Assembly (NCBI RefSeq): GCF_001624695.1 | Contig: NZ_JSEP01000011.1 | Span: 62,001 to 126,000, forward strand | Direction: 5' to 3' | Length of the DNA stretch: 64,000 nucleotides | Source of the DNA: Labrenzia sp. OB1 | GTDB lineage: Bacteria; Pseudomonadota; Alphaproteobacteria; Rhizobiales; Stappiaceae | In this document: positions 8,355 to 17,366 of the stretch, piece after piece | Numbering within the stretch: the stretch's first letter is position 1 | Layout: each line of letters begins with the position of its first letter | The notes under the pieces: model-generated | Seen by the model: the letters and a program-made list of their open reading frames with translations, nothing else | What the model was told of the DNA's origin: nothing | Database searches by the model: none | Position numbers and translations under genes: made by a program

Positions 8355-8860
8355 GGCCGGTTACCGTCCGGAACCTGTAACACTTTGCGAAAAAAGACCG
8401 TCTCGCGGATAGGCGTCTCGTAATAGGCCGGAATTTCATCGAACCCCGCAGCCTTGTAGAGTTTGATCGCCCCCGTCATCGACGGCAGCGTGTCCAGAAG
8501 CATCTCGCTGTAACCGACATCTGCCGCCGTGCCGAGGACACGGTCGATGAGCGCACCACCGACACCGCGCCCCCGCCCTGCCGGCAGCACATAGAGCCGC
8601 TTCATCTCGCAGGCACCATTATCGGCGAAAGGGCGCAACCCCACGCAGCCGAGGCTGCTGCCATCCGGATCTTTCGCCAGAAAAAGAGCACCTGACGGCC
8701 GGGAGTATTTGCCCGGCATTCCGGCCAGTTCTTCCTCGAAACCCTGATAGGAAAGATCGATCCCCAGCCAGTCAACATAGGCCCGGAACAGGGTCTTGAC
8801 CACGTCCAGATCTTCAGCCGTTTCAACCGGAAAAATTGCGAATTGATCGAGGGGAGCCAT
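8342..8860 (-). CDS. GNAT family N-acetyltransferase
   Basis: Acetyl-CoA-dependent acyltransferase, 172 aa. Motif A is clear at RLYVLPAGRGRGVGGALIDRVL (acetyl-CoA pyrophosphate loop GRGRGVG), followed by the beta5 region and LYKAAGFDEI typical of the fold. I chose ATG 8860; a GTG at 8905 would overlap the upstream cytochrome gene. The acceptor substrate is unknown. Confidence 0.85.
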   Translation of the reverse strand: MAPLDQFAIFPVETAEDLDVVKTLFRAYVDWLGIDLSYQGFEEELAGMPGKYSRPSGALFLAKDPDGSSLGCVGLRPFADNGACEMKRLYVLPAGRGRGVGGALIDRVLGTAADVGYSEMLLDTLPSMTGAIKLYKAAGFDEIPAYYETPIRETVFFRKVLQVPDGNRPHAV

Positions 8861-8888
8861 TGCTGCGTTTCCGGATGAGGATCGCCGG

Positions 8889-9821
8889 TCAGTCAGAACC
8901 GGCACTTATGGGCGGGATCGCTTTCAGGTAGACGGCGATTGCCTCCCTGTCGCTCGCCGGAAGCCTGGCCATGTTCTCCTGAACATGAACCATCTCGCCG
9001 CCGACCGAATCATATTCGGGGGTAAAGCCACTTTCCAGATAATAGGCAATATCGGCGGCGCTCCAACTGCCGAAACCGCCCTCAACCGGTGTAATGTTCG
9101 GGATTTTGCCCTCACCTGTCGGCGCGGGCGCACCGCCCAGCCAGTCGGCAAGAACGAGCCCGCCGGCAAAATCGCGCGGGGTGTGGCACTCGCCGCAATG
9201 ACCGGGACCTTCGACAAGATAGCGGCCGCGCTCCCACACGGCACGGTCGACGCCGGCCCCGTTCAGCGGCTCGGCGATCACCGGCGCCGGATCGAGAAAG
9301 AGGCGTTTCCACAGACCCAGGCCACGGCGGATGTTGAACGGGAAACCGAGCTCATGCGCCGCGGCCTTTCCCTCGACAACCGGCAACGACTTCAAAAAGG
9401 CGAAAAGATCGCCCAGATCCGCCGCACTCATTCTGGCATAGGATGTGTAGGGAAACGCCGGATACAGGTTTTCGCCACCGGGCGACGTGCCGTGGGTCAT
9501 CGCATTGGCGAAATCGACAAGCGACCATGCTCCGATCCCGTCAGTCTCGCTCGGGGAGATATTCGGGGCGACAAACACTCCGAACGGCGTTTCCAGTCTC
9601 AGACCGCCGCCCAGCTTGAGCAGGTCCTCGCCATCTGCTTCCTTCGCGGCGTGGCAGGACGCACAGCCGCCTGCCCAGAAGACCGGTTCACCCCTCGCCG
9701 CATCGCCTTCCGTCAGCGCGGCGGCTTCCTCCGCGCTCATGCGGGTCGGTGCGGAAAGGCCCCAGCCAATGCCCGCTCCCGCCAGGACCAGCAGAAGAGC
9801 GGCAATCACAGCCTTTTTCAT
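8889..9821 (-). CDS. Diheme cytochrome c, membrane-anchored or periplasmic
   Basis: Electron-transfer protein of 310 aa with two c-type heme sites, CASCH near residue 53 and CGECH near residue 210. The N-terminus MKKAVIAALLLVLAGAGIGWGL is a signal peptide or anchor. The layout of two cytochrome c domains resembles the cytochrome subunits of periplasmic alcohol/gluconate dehydrogenases, but no dehydrogenase partner is next to it. ATG 9821 has GGAGAGG upstream. The next upstream gene on the same strand encodes a cytochrome c', and the two probably form one unit. Confidence 0.9.
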   Translation of the reverse strand: MKKAVIAALLLVLAGAGIGWGLSAPTRMSAEEAAALTEGDAARGEPVFWAGGCASCHAAKEADGEDLLKLGGGLRLETPFGVFVAPNISPSETDGIGAWSLVDFANAMTHGTSPGGENLYPAFPYTSYARMSAADLGDLFAFLKSLPVVEGKAAAHELGFPFNIRRGLGLWKRLFLDPAPVIAEPLNGAGVDRAVWERGRYLVEGPGHCGECHTPRDFAGGLVLADWLGGAPAPTGEGKIPNITPVEGGFGSWSAADIAYYLESGFTPEYDSVGGEMVHVQENMARLPASDREAIAVYLKAIPPISAGSD

Positions 9822-9863
9822 CGGGCCTCTCCGAAGATTCATGAATTCCCGGTTCGCGTCCGG

Positions 9864-10325
9864 TCAGTTCTGCTTACGGTAAGTCTCGTGGCAGGATTTG
9901 CAAGTGCCCAGCACAGGACCGAATGCAGCCTTGAATGCATCCAGATCGGCTGGGCCCGACTTGCCGGATGCCGCCGCCGCGCTTGCTGTAGCCGCCGAGT
10001 ATTTGTCAAGCTCAGTTGCAAACCCTTCGGCATCGCTCCAGATCGTGGCCGCAGCATCGCTGTCACCTGTGTCCGATCCGGCCGGAAAGAAAGAACCGAA
10101 GGAAAGCGACGCCGCTCTCATCGTGGCGATGGCTGCTTTTCCGGCAGCCGGGGTATAGGCGATTTCGCCTTTCATCATTCCGCCGCCGAGACCGGCCGCC
10201 GCACCGACGGATGACATGATCGCCTTCCGTGTCAGGATGGGATCGGCAGCCGCCTGAGCGACCGCGCCTGCAAAGCCTAGTCCCGCAACAAGGCCCAAAG
10301 TCATGGCGTTCCGGATAATGCGCAT
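9864..10325 (-). CDS. Cytochrome c' / c-556 family protein
   Basis: Periplasmic four-helix-bundle cytochrome, 153 aa with a signal peptide ending near AGAVAQAAA. The single heme site CKSCHETYR is at the extreme C-terminus, the hallmark of the class II cytochrome c' fold. ATG 10325 is preceded by GAGGGAG. It lies 42 bp upstream of the diheme cytochrome. In the family these proteins bind NO or pass electrons; which applies here cannot be told. Confidence 0.92.
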   Translation of the reverse strand: MRIIRNAMTLGLVAGLGFAGAVAQAAADPILTRKAIMSSVGAAAGLGGGMMKGEIAYTPAAGKAAIATMRAASLSFGSFFPAGSDTGDSDAAATIWSDAEGFATELDKYSAATASAAAASGKSGPADLDAFKAAFGPVLGTCKSCHETYRKQN

Positions 10326-10525
10326 ATTTTTCTCCCTCTCGATCAAAGAGTCTCACGGCGCTGGATGCACCTGCACTTCAAAACCGACCAACTGTCCAAA
10401 CATCCCGCGCGTCCTCGGGAAAACAATTTGATCAGAGCAAAGTACAGCCCGTTTGACCATGAAGAACAAAATCACGCTCCCGTGAAGTCGCGCAGCCCAT
10501 TGTTTGGCGTGAGGCGTTCGGGCAT

Positions 10526-10555
10526 GAAAAAACCCCGGTCCTTGCGAACCGGGGT
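10526..10555 (-). terminator. Intrinsic terminator of the superoxide dismutase gene
   Basis: ACCCCGGT (10532-10539) pairs with ACCGGGGT (10548-10555), and on the minus strand the stem runs into six T residues (10531-10526). It lies 25 bp past the sodB stop on that strand. Confidence 0.9.
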
Positions 10556-10580
10556 CTTGTAAAGCGTCTGTGAAAACGAC

Positions 10581-11183
10581 TTATTTCGTTGCAGCTTCGT
10601 ACATTTCCAGGACGTAGTCCCAGTTGATCATGTTGTCGATGAAAGCTTCCAGATACTTCGGACGCGCGTTGCGGTAGTCGATGTAATAGGAATGCTCCCA
10701 GACATCGCAGCCGAGGATCGGTGCGGCACCATGAACCAGCGGATTTTCACCGTTCGGCGTTTTCATGATTTCCAGTTTGCCGTTCTTGACGGCAAGCCAT
10801 GCCCAGCCGGAACCGAACTGGCCAATACCGGCCGCGATGAAGTCTGCACGGAATTTGTCGAAACCGCCGAGATCGCTGTCGATCGCGGAAGAAAGCGCAC
10901 CCGGCAAAGACGAACCGCCACCGTCCTTCTTCATCCATTTCCAGAAATGGATGTGGTTGTAATGCTGGCCGGCATTGTTGAACAGGCCGGCGTTCTTGCC
11001 GTAGCTGCCCTTGACGATCTCTTCCAGGGACTTGCCTTCCAGGCCGCTGCCTGCAAGCAGCTCATTGCCTTTGGTGACATACGCCTGGTGGTGTTTGTCG
11101 TGGTGAAACTCAAGGGTCTCGGCAGACATGTAAGGGGCCAGTGCATCATATGCATACGGCAGATCAGGCAATTCGAAAGACAT
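10581..11183 (-). CDS. sodB: Superoxide dismutase, Fe type
   Basis: Cytoplasmic enzyme converting superoxide to hydrogen peroxide and oxygen, 200 aa. Metal ligands read as His27, His77, Asp160 and His164 (DVWEHSYY). Gln73 in NNAGQHYNH occupies the position typical of iron-type enzymes. ATG 11183 is preceded by TGAGGAG, so an upstream in-frame start at 11228 is unlikely. Monocistronic: its own terminator follows and about 250 bp separate it from the next minus-strand gene. Confidence 0.97.
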   Translation of the reverse strand: MSFELPDLPYAYDALAPYMSAETLEFHHDKHHQAYVTKGNELLAGSGLEGKSLEEIVKGSYGKNAGLFNNAGQHYNHIHFWKWMKKDGGGSSLPGALSSAIDSDLGGFDKFRADFIAAGIGQFGSGWAWLAVKNGKLEIMKTPNGENPLVHGAAPILGCDVWEHSYYIDYRNARPKYLEAFIDNMINWDYVLEMYEAATK

Positions 11184-11436
11184 GACAAACTCCTCAAAAA
11201 GGTCGGTGACCGGCAGCCCCGAGGGCATCCTGTAGAGGGATTAAAACCCCGGCGAGATTCCAACACCTCAAGATCGTACAACGCTCCCGCTTTCAGGTGG
11301 TTCCACATGAGAGCAGGCCGATCCAAAGCCCGAAAGGCTGCGTCGAGCGGCAAAATAGAATTGCTGAGCGTGGACGGCAAGCGCGTATCCCGAAAATAAA
11401 ATAAAAAATTCTTTTTAATTTGCCACAGGAGCGAAA

Positions 11437-11556
11437 ATGGAGCTGAACCGGCCGAAACTGAGCCGGTTGTGTGCGGACCGGAACAGATGCAGTGCCTGCA
11501 CCAGTCCGCACGCTGGTGATCAGTTCCAATCATTGCGATTCATCACACCGATTTGA
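11437..11556 (+). CDS. Candidate 39-aa ORF in a 485-bp intergenic region
   Basis: The only feature I can suggest between sodB and the small secreted protein (11184-11668). ATG 11437 has AGGAG at 7 nt spacing, behind an AT-rich stretch (11390-11420). The product MELNRPKLSRLCADRNRCSA ends soon after and holds three Cys in a CX5CX2C pattern. Composition and length cannot settle whether it is real. Confidence 0.28.
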   Translation: MELNRPKLSRLCADRNRCSACTSPHAGDQFQSLRFITPI

Positions 11557-11668
11557 ACAATATTCCATCAAAAACAATAAGTGTGATTTCCAGCACGACA
11601 CTGCCTCGAATGAGTGTTTATCTTTTTCATCATAGCCAATTGCGGCTGAAAACTGATTGGAGAAAGAT

Positions 11669-12001
11669 ATGATTTTCAAGAATACATATTCAATTGCACT
11701 TGTTGTTTCCGGAGGCATCCTTCTCGCCACCACCTTGTCTACGATGGCCGGTCCGAGTGACGGAAGTAATCTCGGAGACTGCTACAACAATTGGATTACC
11801 TGGTGCAACGACCAGACCTCCGGCTATCCGAACAGTTGCTACGACGAGAGCCTGGATCGTTGCGACAGCATTCACAGCGCGATTTCGGTCATTCCGGCCC
11901 AAAAGGTGAAATCGCTGAAGTCCAGCTCGCTGCGCAAGGCCAAGCGCGCGAACACCACCCTGGTTGCCCCGACCGTTCAGCCGGTCCGCCGCGCAAACTG
12001 A
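11669..12001 (+). CDS. Small secreted Cys-containing protein, unknown function
   Basis: Protein of 110 aa from ATG 11669, which has GGAGA 7 nt upstream (an ATG at 11657 is upstream of that site). An N-terminal signal (IALVVSGGILLATTLSTMAGP) is followed by a domain with four Cys (DCYNNWITWCND, NSCYDE, DRCDS), suggesting two disulfides in the periplasm, then a basic tail rich in Lys/Arg. A strong terminator follows. I do not recognise a family. Confidence 0.7.
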   Translation: MIFKNTYSIALVVSGGILLATTLSTMAGPSDGSNLGDCYNNWITWCNDQTSGYPNSCYDESLDRCDSIHSAISVIPAQKVKSLKSSSLRKAKRANTTLVAPTVQPVRRAN

Positions 12002-12021
12002 GCGTCGCACCGCTCACCTGC

Positions 12022-12060
12022 AAAAAGCCCTGCAATGGACGCATTGCGGGGCTTTTGCGT
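12022..12060 (+). terminator. Intrinsic terminator after the small secreted protein
   Basis: AAAAGCCCTGCAATG (12023-12037) pairs with CATTGCGGGGCTTTT (12042-12056) with a single wobble, giving a 15-bp stem with a 4-nt loop flanked by A and T tracts. It may work in both directions. Confidence 0.88.
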
Positions 12061-12226
12061 TTTCCTCATTTCATCATCGGCCGGCCTCTTTTCTCTTTCT
12101 TGCCGAGGCCCGCTTTACCGGTGACTTTCGAACGAAGCCATGGCAGGTTCGAACCACTTCGGCTCAGGCTGGCCCAGGCTGGCCCGGCCTTCCCGCCACT
12201 CCTCACCTGCTTTCCATGAGGTCTGC

Positions 12227-13402
12227 ATGCCATCACAAGACCGCGCAACGGCCGCGCTAGCCTTTGGCGGGCTGTTTTCCCTGGCGGCGGCCATGGGCAT
12301 CGGCCGGTTTGTCTACACGCCGATCCTGCCCTTCATGAGCGAGGGACTGAAGCTGCCGGCGGAAGATGCGGGATTGATCGCTTCGGCGAATTTTCTCGGT
12401 TACCTTGTCGGCGCTGTTGCTGCGGCTTCCAGATCCCTTCCCGGAAACGTCCGCTTCTGGTTCCTGGGTGGCCTTCTTGTCAGTGCTCTGACCAGCGCGG
12501 CCATGGCAACAACCACCGCACTGCCTGTCTTTCTGCTCATTCGCTTCGCCTCCGGTGCCGCCAGCGCTTTCGTGCTCGTTTTCTCGACAACGCTGGTGCT
12601 GGAACGCCTGAATGCAGGCGGGCGCGGTGACCTGTCCGCATTGCATTTTGCCGGAGTGGGTTGCGGCATCGCGTTTTCCGCGCTGCTCGTTGCCGGGCTT
12701 GGCAGGCTCTGCGCGGACTGGCAGGCCCTGTGGCTGGCGAGCGGTGCCGCCACCCTTGTGTTTCTGATGGTCGCGGCCAGGCTGGTTCCAGGAGAGCCCG
12801 CTGGTCCCGTTTCCGCGATTGCCCAAAACGGCCCTGCCTCCGGCCCGGGACCACATTACTTGAATGGCGGCGTGCTGCGCCTGATCCTTGCCTATGGTCT
12901 GTTCGGGTTCGGTTACGTGATTACGGCGACCTTCGTCTCGGTGATTGCGCGCACGACGCCCGCACTGCAGTCCACCGAACCCTTTGTCTGGCTCGCCGTG
13001 GGGCTGTCCGCCGCGCCCTCCATCTACCTCTGGAACCGGATCGCGGTTCGCATCGGCGCCCGACGGGCGTTCGCGCTCGCCTGCCTGCTGGAAGCCTGCG
13101 GCGTCGCCCTGACGGCGATCGCTGCCGCACCGGTCCTGTTTCTTGCAGGAGCTGCGCTCCTGGGCGCAACCTTCATGGGCATCACGGCTCTCGGCCTCAT
13201 CGAAGCGCGGCATCAGGCAAGCTCCGCAGGACCCGCCGCAATCCGTCAAATGCTTGCGGTCATGACAGCCAGTTTCGGAGTTGGACAGATCGTCGGGCCA
13301 TGGTTCGCCGGTGAGCTGCACGCCCTGACCGGCTCATTCCAGGCACCTTCACTCGCCGCCGCAGCGGTACTGGTCGTCGCAGCCGTTCTGATACTGCGTT
13401 AG
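12227..13402 (+). CDS. MFS transporter, YbfB/YjiJ family
   Basis: Inner-membrane carrier, 391 aa with about 12 hydrophobic segments in two halves. GGLFSLAAAMGIGRFVYTPILPFM at the N-terminus is the signature of the YbfB/YjiJ (MFS_4) group, and GIGRF and LLGATFMGITALGL are typical. Start 12227 has GAGG 7 nt upstream; an earlier in-frame ATG at 12140 lacks a ribosome site and adds non-homologous sequence. The substrate is unknown. It stands alone, convergent with the aminotransferase gene. Confidence 0.88.
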   Translation: MPSQDRATAALAFGGLFSLAAAMGIGRFVYTPILPFMSEGLKLPAEDAGLIASANFLGYLVGAVAAASRSLPGNVRFWFLGGLLVSALTSAAMATTTALPVFLLIRFASGAASAFVLVFSTTLVLERLNAGGRGDLSALHFAGVGCGIAFSALLVAGLGRLCADWQALWLASGAATLVFLMVAARLVPGEPAGPVSAIAQNGPASGPGPHYLNGGVLRLILAYGLFGFGYVITATFVSVIARTTPALQSTEPFVWLAVGLSAAPSIYLWNRIAVRIGARRAFALACLLEACGVALTAIAAAPVLFLAGAALLGATFMGITALGLIEARHQASSAGPAAIRQMLAVMTASFGVGQIVGPWFAGELHALTGSFQAPSLAAAAVLVVAAVLILR

Positions 13403-13441
13403 TGTACGGAGATTCGGCGGCGTGCCCGCATACGCCGCGCC

Positions 13442-14299
13442 CTAGGCGTGGGAGAACTCCCAATAGAGGTCCCGGGCCCGCGCCGCGATCGGTCCTGGTT
13501 GCAGTTGTCGGTCCTCGATGCGCTTGACCGGTGTCACCTTGTTGTAGTTTCCGGTCGCGAAGATCTCATCGGCTTCCAGAAACTCGTCATAACCCATGGT
13601 GCGCTCGAACACCTCGTAACCGGCCGATGACAGCAGCCGTATAACCCTTTGCCGTGTGATCCCGTCAAGAAAGGTTCCGTTCGGCGCAGGTGTATGCACC
13701 TTGCCGTCCCTGGCCATGAAAATGTTGGCGGACGTCAGTTCGGCCACATTTCCGAGCATGTCGCGCACCACGGCATTGTCGAAGCCGCGGGTCTTTGCCT
13801 CCATCATGGCCCTTGCATTGTTGGGATAAAGACAGCCTGCCTTGGCGTTGACGGGCATGCACTCCATTGTCGGGCGCCGGAAGGGCGACAGCGTTATGCT
13901 GACGGACGCATCCTTTGGGGCCATCGGCGCATCGAAGAGGCACAGACAGAAGCGGGTGCTTTCCGGATCGCCCACAATGACCCCTGCCCCGTCGTTTTCG
14001 CTCCAGTACATCGGCTTGACATAAATCTGTTGATCGCTTGAGAATTTCGCACAGCCTTCCCGCGTCAGCTCGACCATCTCGCCGGTCTGCATGGTCGGAT
14101 TTATGCCAAGGGCGAGCGCGGAATCGTTGACCCGACTGCAATGCAGGTCGATATCCGGCATCACGCCCTCGAAATACCTTGCACCGTCGAACACGCTGGA
14201 GCCCAGCCAGGAAGCATGGGTGCGCGGTCCCATGATAGGCGGGTTGCCTGCCTGCCAGGTCCCGTCGATCCATGTCCAGGTTTCGCTCCATCCGCTCAT
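13442..14299 (-). CDS. Class IV PLP aminotransferase (branched-chain aminotransferase-like)
   Basis: Fold-type IV transaminase, 285 aa. The core is visible as VKPMYW, the PLP Lys in NAKAGCLYPNNARAMMEA near residue 150, AVVRDMLGNVAELTSANIF near 175-195 and FLDGITRQRVI near 210. These match branched-chain-amino-acid/D-amino-acid aminotransferases. ATG 14299 follows AGGGAAG. Chain length and motif 'GITRQRVI' favour a BCAT-like activity, but D-amino acid or amine specificity is possible. No biosynthetic partners lie nearby. Confidence 0.9.
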   Translation of the reverse strand: MSGWSETWTWIDGTWQAGNPPIMGPRTHASWLGSSVFDGARYFEGVMPDIDLHCSRVNDSALALGINPTMQTGEMVELTREGCAKFSSDQQIYVKPMYWSENDGAGVIVGDPESTRFCLCLFDAPMAPKDASVSITLSPFRRPTMECMPVNAKAGCLYPNNARAMMEAKTRGFDNAVVRDMLGNVAELTSANIFMARDGKVHTPAPNGTFLDGITRQRVIRLLSSAGYEVFERTMGYDEFLEADEIFATGNYNKVTPVKRIEDRQLQPGPIAARARDLYWEFSHA

Positions 14300-14530
14300 G
14301 TTTCTTCCCTTTTCGAGGCCGCTGACCATCTGTTTGACATTGCGAAACAACACCTGCCGTCTGGTCAGGTCAAGAGCTTGCCAAAATTTTCCGAAAACTC
14401 ACCAAGTTTATTCCAAATTCATTTCCTCACAGGGAAAAAACAGCAGAAAATGGCGAGAATGCGATAGAATTATTCCAAAATCTTCCCGGAATTGTATCCA
14501 ATACGAGTCGACGTATCGGGCATCGGCCTG

Positions 14531-14560
14531 TTGACAACCCGGCGCCACTGTTCCCTATAT
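14531..14560 (+). promoter_or_regulatory. Sigma-70 promoter for the VOC-family gene
   Basis: TTGACA at 14531-14536 and CTATAT at 14555-14560, spaced 18 bp, match the alphaproteobacterial housekeeping consensus. Transcription would start about 25 bp before ATG 14593. Confidence 0.6.
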
Positions 14561-14592
14561 GTTCCACCCGCCCTCCTCAAAGGCTTTATGCA

Positions 14593-15027
14593 ATGGAACA
14601 ACGTATCTCAATGACGACACTCGCGGTCCCCGATGTTGCCGAAGCCCGTCGGTTTTTCGAGAAGGGACTGGGCTGGCAGGTCAATGCGGCCCCGTCTCCC
14701 GAGGTCGTGTTTTTCCAGATTCCCGGCTACGTCTTCGCGCTTTACAGCCGGTCAGCTCTTGCTGCCGAAATCGGCCGAAAAGTAACAGACAACGCGACCG
14801 GCGCCGTCACTTTGGCCTGGAATGCCCGTTCCCAGGCAGAAGTGGATGAAGCTTTCCAAACCGCTCTCGCGGCAGGCGCCAAGCCTGTGAAACAGCCGGA
14901 GAAAGCCTTCTGGGGCGGATATTCCTCCTATGTGGAGATACCCGGCGGACATCTTCTGGAAATTGCCCACAATCCTTTCTGGACCATCGAGGACGATGGC
15001 ACGGTCACGTTGCCGCCGCCGCAGTGA
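14593..15027 (+). CDS. VOC (glyoxalase/dioxygenase-like) family protein
   Basis: Soluble 144-aa protein with one vicinal-oxygen-chelate unit: LAVPDVAEARRFFEKGLGWQV at the start, FFQIPGYVFALYSR, then GGYSSYVEIPGGHLLEIAHNP at the end, where the Glu of HLLEI is the usual metal ligand. This kind is found as a stand-alone lyase or resistance-like protein of unknown substrate. Preceded by a good promoter. Confidence 0.88.
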   Translation: MEQRISMTTLAVPDVAEARRFFEKGLGWQVNAAPSPEVVFFQIPGYVFALYSRSALAAEIGRKVTDNATGAVTLAWNARSQAEVDEAFQTALAAGAKPVKQPEKAFWGGYSSYVEIPGGHLLEIAHNPFWTIEDDGTVTLPPPQ

Positions 15028-15152
15028 CGAACTGACCCTCTCTCACATTATTCTTGCGACCAGGACTATTGTCGCAACGACCGCGCTTGACGCGGGAGGT
15101 GTCACGCTGTTCTCTTCCGCGGTTCTTGAATTCACGCGTTGGAGTACCGGCC

Positions 15153-15815
15153 ATGGCACATGCCGCTTTTGTGTTCGATGCATACGGCACCTTGTTTGAT
15201 GTGCATGCCGCTGTGCGCAAGCATGCAGCCAAACTGGGGCCCGATGCGCAGAGGCTTTCCGCGCTCTGGCGGGAAAAGCAACTGGAGTATTCCTGGGTCC
15301 GCGCGCTCATGGGCCAGTACAAGGATTTCTGGGAACTGACCCAGCAGGGTCTGGACACGGCGTTCGCGCTGGTCCCCTCCGCCGACAAGTCCCTGCGCGA
15401 AGAACTCCTCAGCGCCTATTGGGAACTGGATTGCTACCCGGAAGTCCCGCAGGTGCTGACGGACCTTAAGGCAAGCGGCGCCAAGGTCGCCATTCTGTCC
15501 AACGGATCGCCCGACATGCTGGAAGCCGCAGCCCGAGCCTCCGGACTCACCGAGCTTTTCGACGAGATCTTCTCGGTGGATGAGCTGAAAACCTTCAAGA
15601 CCGACCCGCAGGTGTACGAGATGGTCACCACCCATTTCCGCATTTATCCGGAAGAAGTCTCCTTCCAGTCCTCGAACCGCTGGGACATCGCCGGCGCGAC
15701 CGCGTCCGGGTTCCGCACTGTCTGGATGAACCGGATGGGAATGCCGGACGAATATCAGGACCTCGCCCCGAAGGCCGTTCTCGCAGACCTGACCGGCCTC
15801 ACCGCTCTGGGTTGA
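15153..15815 (+). CDS. Haloacid dehalogenase type II (L-2-haloacid dehalogenase)
   Basis: HAD-superfamily hydrolase, 220 aa. Nucleophile Asp9 lies in FDAYGTLFDVHA; motif II is SNGSPDML, motif III Lys lies in FKTDPQVYEM, and SSNRWDIAGATASGF closes the active site. The combination AYGTLFD plus SSNRWD is characteristic of type II haloacid dehalogenases acting on 2-haloalkanoates. ATG 15153 has GGAG 8 nt upstream. A marine source of haloacids would fit, but the true substrate was not inferred from context. Confidence 0.92.
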   Translation: MAHAAFVFDAYGTLFDVHAAVRKHAAKLGPDAQRLSALWREKQLEYSWVRALMGQYKDFWELTQQGLDTAFALVPSADKSLREELLSAYWELDCYPEVPQVLTDLKASGAKVAILSNGSPDMLEAAARASGLTELFDEIFSVDELKTFKTDPQVYEMVTTHFRIYPEEVSFQSSNRWDIAGATASGFRTVWMNRMGMPDEYQDLAPKAVLADLTGLTALG

Positions 15816-16160
15816 GATCTCCGCACCCGAATTCCGAGCTCCGGCAAGAGGTCATGCCCGCTCCGGAACCGGCCTGCTGGGCTTATCCATTTTTTTGACA
15901 GTCAAAACTATTGTTTCCAAATTGGAAAAGATGTTTTGAACGCACCGCAAGGTTGCACGATTCATAAACTGTAATATCCTTCATTGGCTCGGGAGGAAAA
16001 GAAGAGCGGCGCGCTTCCGCGGGATCACTCCAAAAATCGCTAAGGAACAAAGACTTAAAAACACGAGCGATTGGATTGACGTCTTCGGAAACACGAGGGT
16101 CTTTGTAAAAAGGCCCTTCATCGGCGCTCATTTTCTCCTTGATCGTATTGGGAGGAAACC
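15816..16160. other. Intergenic region, no gene seen
   Basis: 345 bp between the dehalogenase and the TRAP operon. It is AT-rich from about 15890 to 15990 and must hold the promoter of the TRAP genes. I see no coding signal, terminator hairpin or RNA gene that I can support. Confidence 0.6.
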
Positions 16161-17267
16161 ATGAAACAACTGAACACACGCAGGCAGGCCCTTCGCAAGA
16201 TAGCCGGTGTCGGCGCCGCCGGTGCCGCAACTCTTGCCGCACCGCATGTCGCATCGGCGCAGGGACAGACCACGACCTGGAAGATCCAGTCGTCCTGGCC
16301 CGGTGGCGCAGGCCTTCAGATCTTCAAGGACTGGTGTGCGACCATTGAGGAAAAAACGGACGGCGAACTGGCTTTCCAGGCTTTCGGCGCAAATGACGTC
16401 GTCGGCGATTTCCAGCTCTTCGATGCCGTGAAGAACGGCGTTCTGGATGCGGTCAATCCGTTCACCATCTATGCCCAGGGCATCATTCCGGCGGCAACGT
16501 TCCTGACCAGCTACCCGCTGGGACTGCGCAATCCGCACGAATGGGACGTCTTCTACTATTCGCTCGGCGGTCTTGAAATCGCCCGTGAACTCTATGCCGC
16601 GCAGAACATGATGTTCGTCGGACCTGTGCATCACGGGCCCAACATCATCCATTCCAAGGTGCCGATTCGGTCCATCGATGATTTCCGCGGCCGCAAGATG
16701 CGCCTGCCGGGAGGCATGGTCGCCGAGGTCTTCACTGAAATCGGTGCGGAAACCACCGTTCTTCCGGGGTCGGAAATCTTCCCGGCTCTCGAAAAAGGCA
16801 CCATTGATGTTGCCGACTATGTCGGCCCTGCAGTCAACTACTCGCTCGGCTTCAGCCAGGTGACCGACTACATCTCAATGGGCCCTCCGGGCTTCATGTC
16901 CCTGTACCAGCCGGTCGACCTTATGGACATCACCGTCGGCATGGATGCCTGGAACGCGCTCAGCCCGCAAATGCGGCGGTTCGTGGAAATGGAAACGCAC
17001 GTCTATTCCGACATGCACCACGCGGCCATCCAGAAGGCCGACCAGGACGCCTGGGAGAAATTCGAGGCCGACGGCACCGAAATCACCCGGTTGAGCCAGG
17101 ACGACGTGGAACTGATGACGGAAGTTGCCGTGCCGATCTGGTTCAACTACGCGAACCGCGACAAGGACAGCGCCCGTATCTTCAAGATCCAGCTCGACTA
17201 CATGATGTCCGGCTCGCTCGGATACGTGACGCCGGAGCAGATCGAGGGCCTGGAGCTCAACCTCTAG
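16161..17267 (+). CDS. TRAP transporter solute-binding protein, DctP family (TakP-like)
   Basis: Periplasmic receptor, 368 aa, with a Tat-like signal (NTRRQALRKIAGVGAAGAATLAAPHVASAQ). Mature sequence begins TTTWKIQSSWPGGAGLQIFKDWC, typical of the 2-oxo acid/monocarboxylate branch exemplified by TakP. The conserved ligand-binding segment LRNPHEW and GRKMRLPGGMVAEVFTEIGA are visible. First gene of a three-gene TRAP operon followed by an intercistronic hairpin. A monocarboxylate or 2-oxoacid ligand is inferred from similarity in pattern only. Confidence 0.93.
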   Translation: MKQLNTRRQALRKIAGVGAAGAATLAAPHVASAQGQTTTWKIQSSWPGGAGLQIFKDWCATIEEKTDGELAFQAFGANDVVGDFQLFDAVKNGVLDAVNPFTIYAQGIIPAATFLTSYPLGLRNPHEWDVFYYSLGGLEIARELYAAQNMMFVGPVHHGPNIIHSKVPIRSIDDFRGRKMRLPGGMVAEVFTEIGAETTVLPGSEIFPALEKGTIDVADYVGPAVNYSLGFSQVTDYISMGPPGFMSLYQPVDLMDITVGMDAWNALSPQMRRFVEMETHVYSDMHHAAIQKADQDAWEKFEADGTEITRLSQDDVELMTEVAVPIWFNYANRDKDSARIFKIQLDYMMSGSLGYVTPEQIEGLELNL

Positions 17268-17324
17268 ATCAACGGACGTTCATCGGTTTCGATTGAATTT
17301 CTGAAAATTGATCGGCCTTTAAAT

Positions 17325-17366
17325 GCCCGAACTTTCTGCGTTCATCCGGACGCAGCAGGTTCGGGC
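17325..17366 (+). promoter_or_regulatory. Intercistronic hairpin between TRAP receptor and permease genes
   Basis: GCCCGAAC (17325-17332) pairs with GTTCGGGC (17359-17366), enclosing a second stem CTGCGT/ACGCAG separated by a 3x3 internal loop. There is no T-tract. Placed after the receptor gene it probably protects the upstream message or partly terminates, giving more receptor than permease. Confidence 0.55.

Noticed and set aside
10365..10562. 65-codon plus-strand ORF between cytochrome c' and sodB
   Set aside because: It runs through the sodB terminator hairpin and has no ribosome site.
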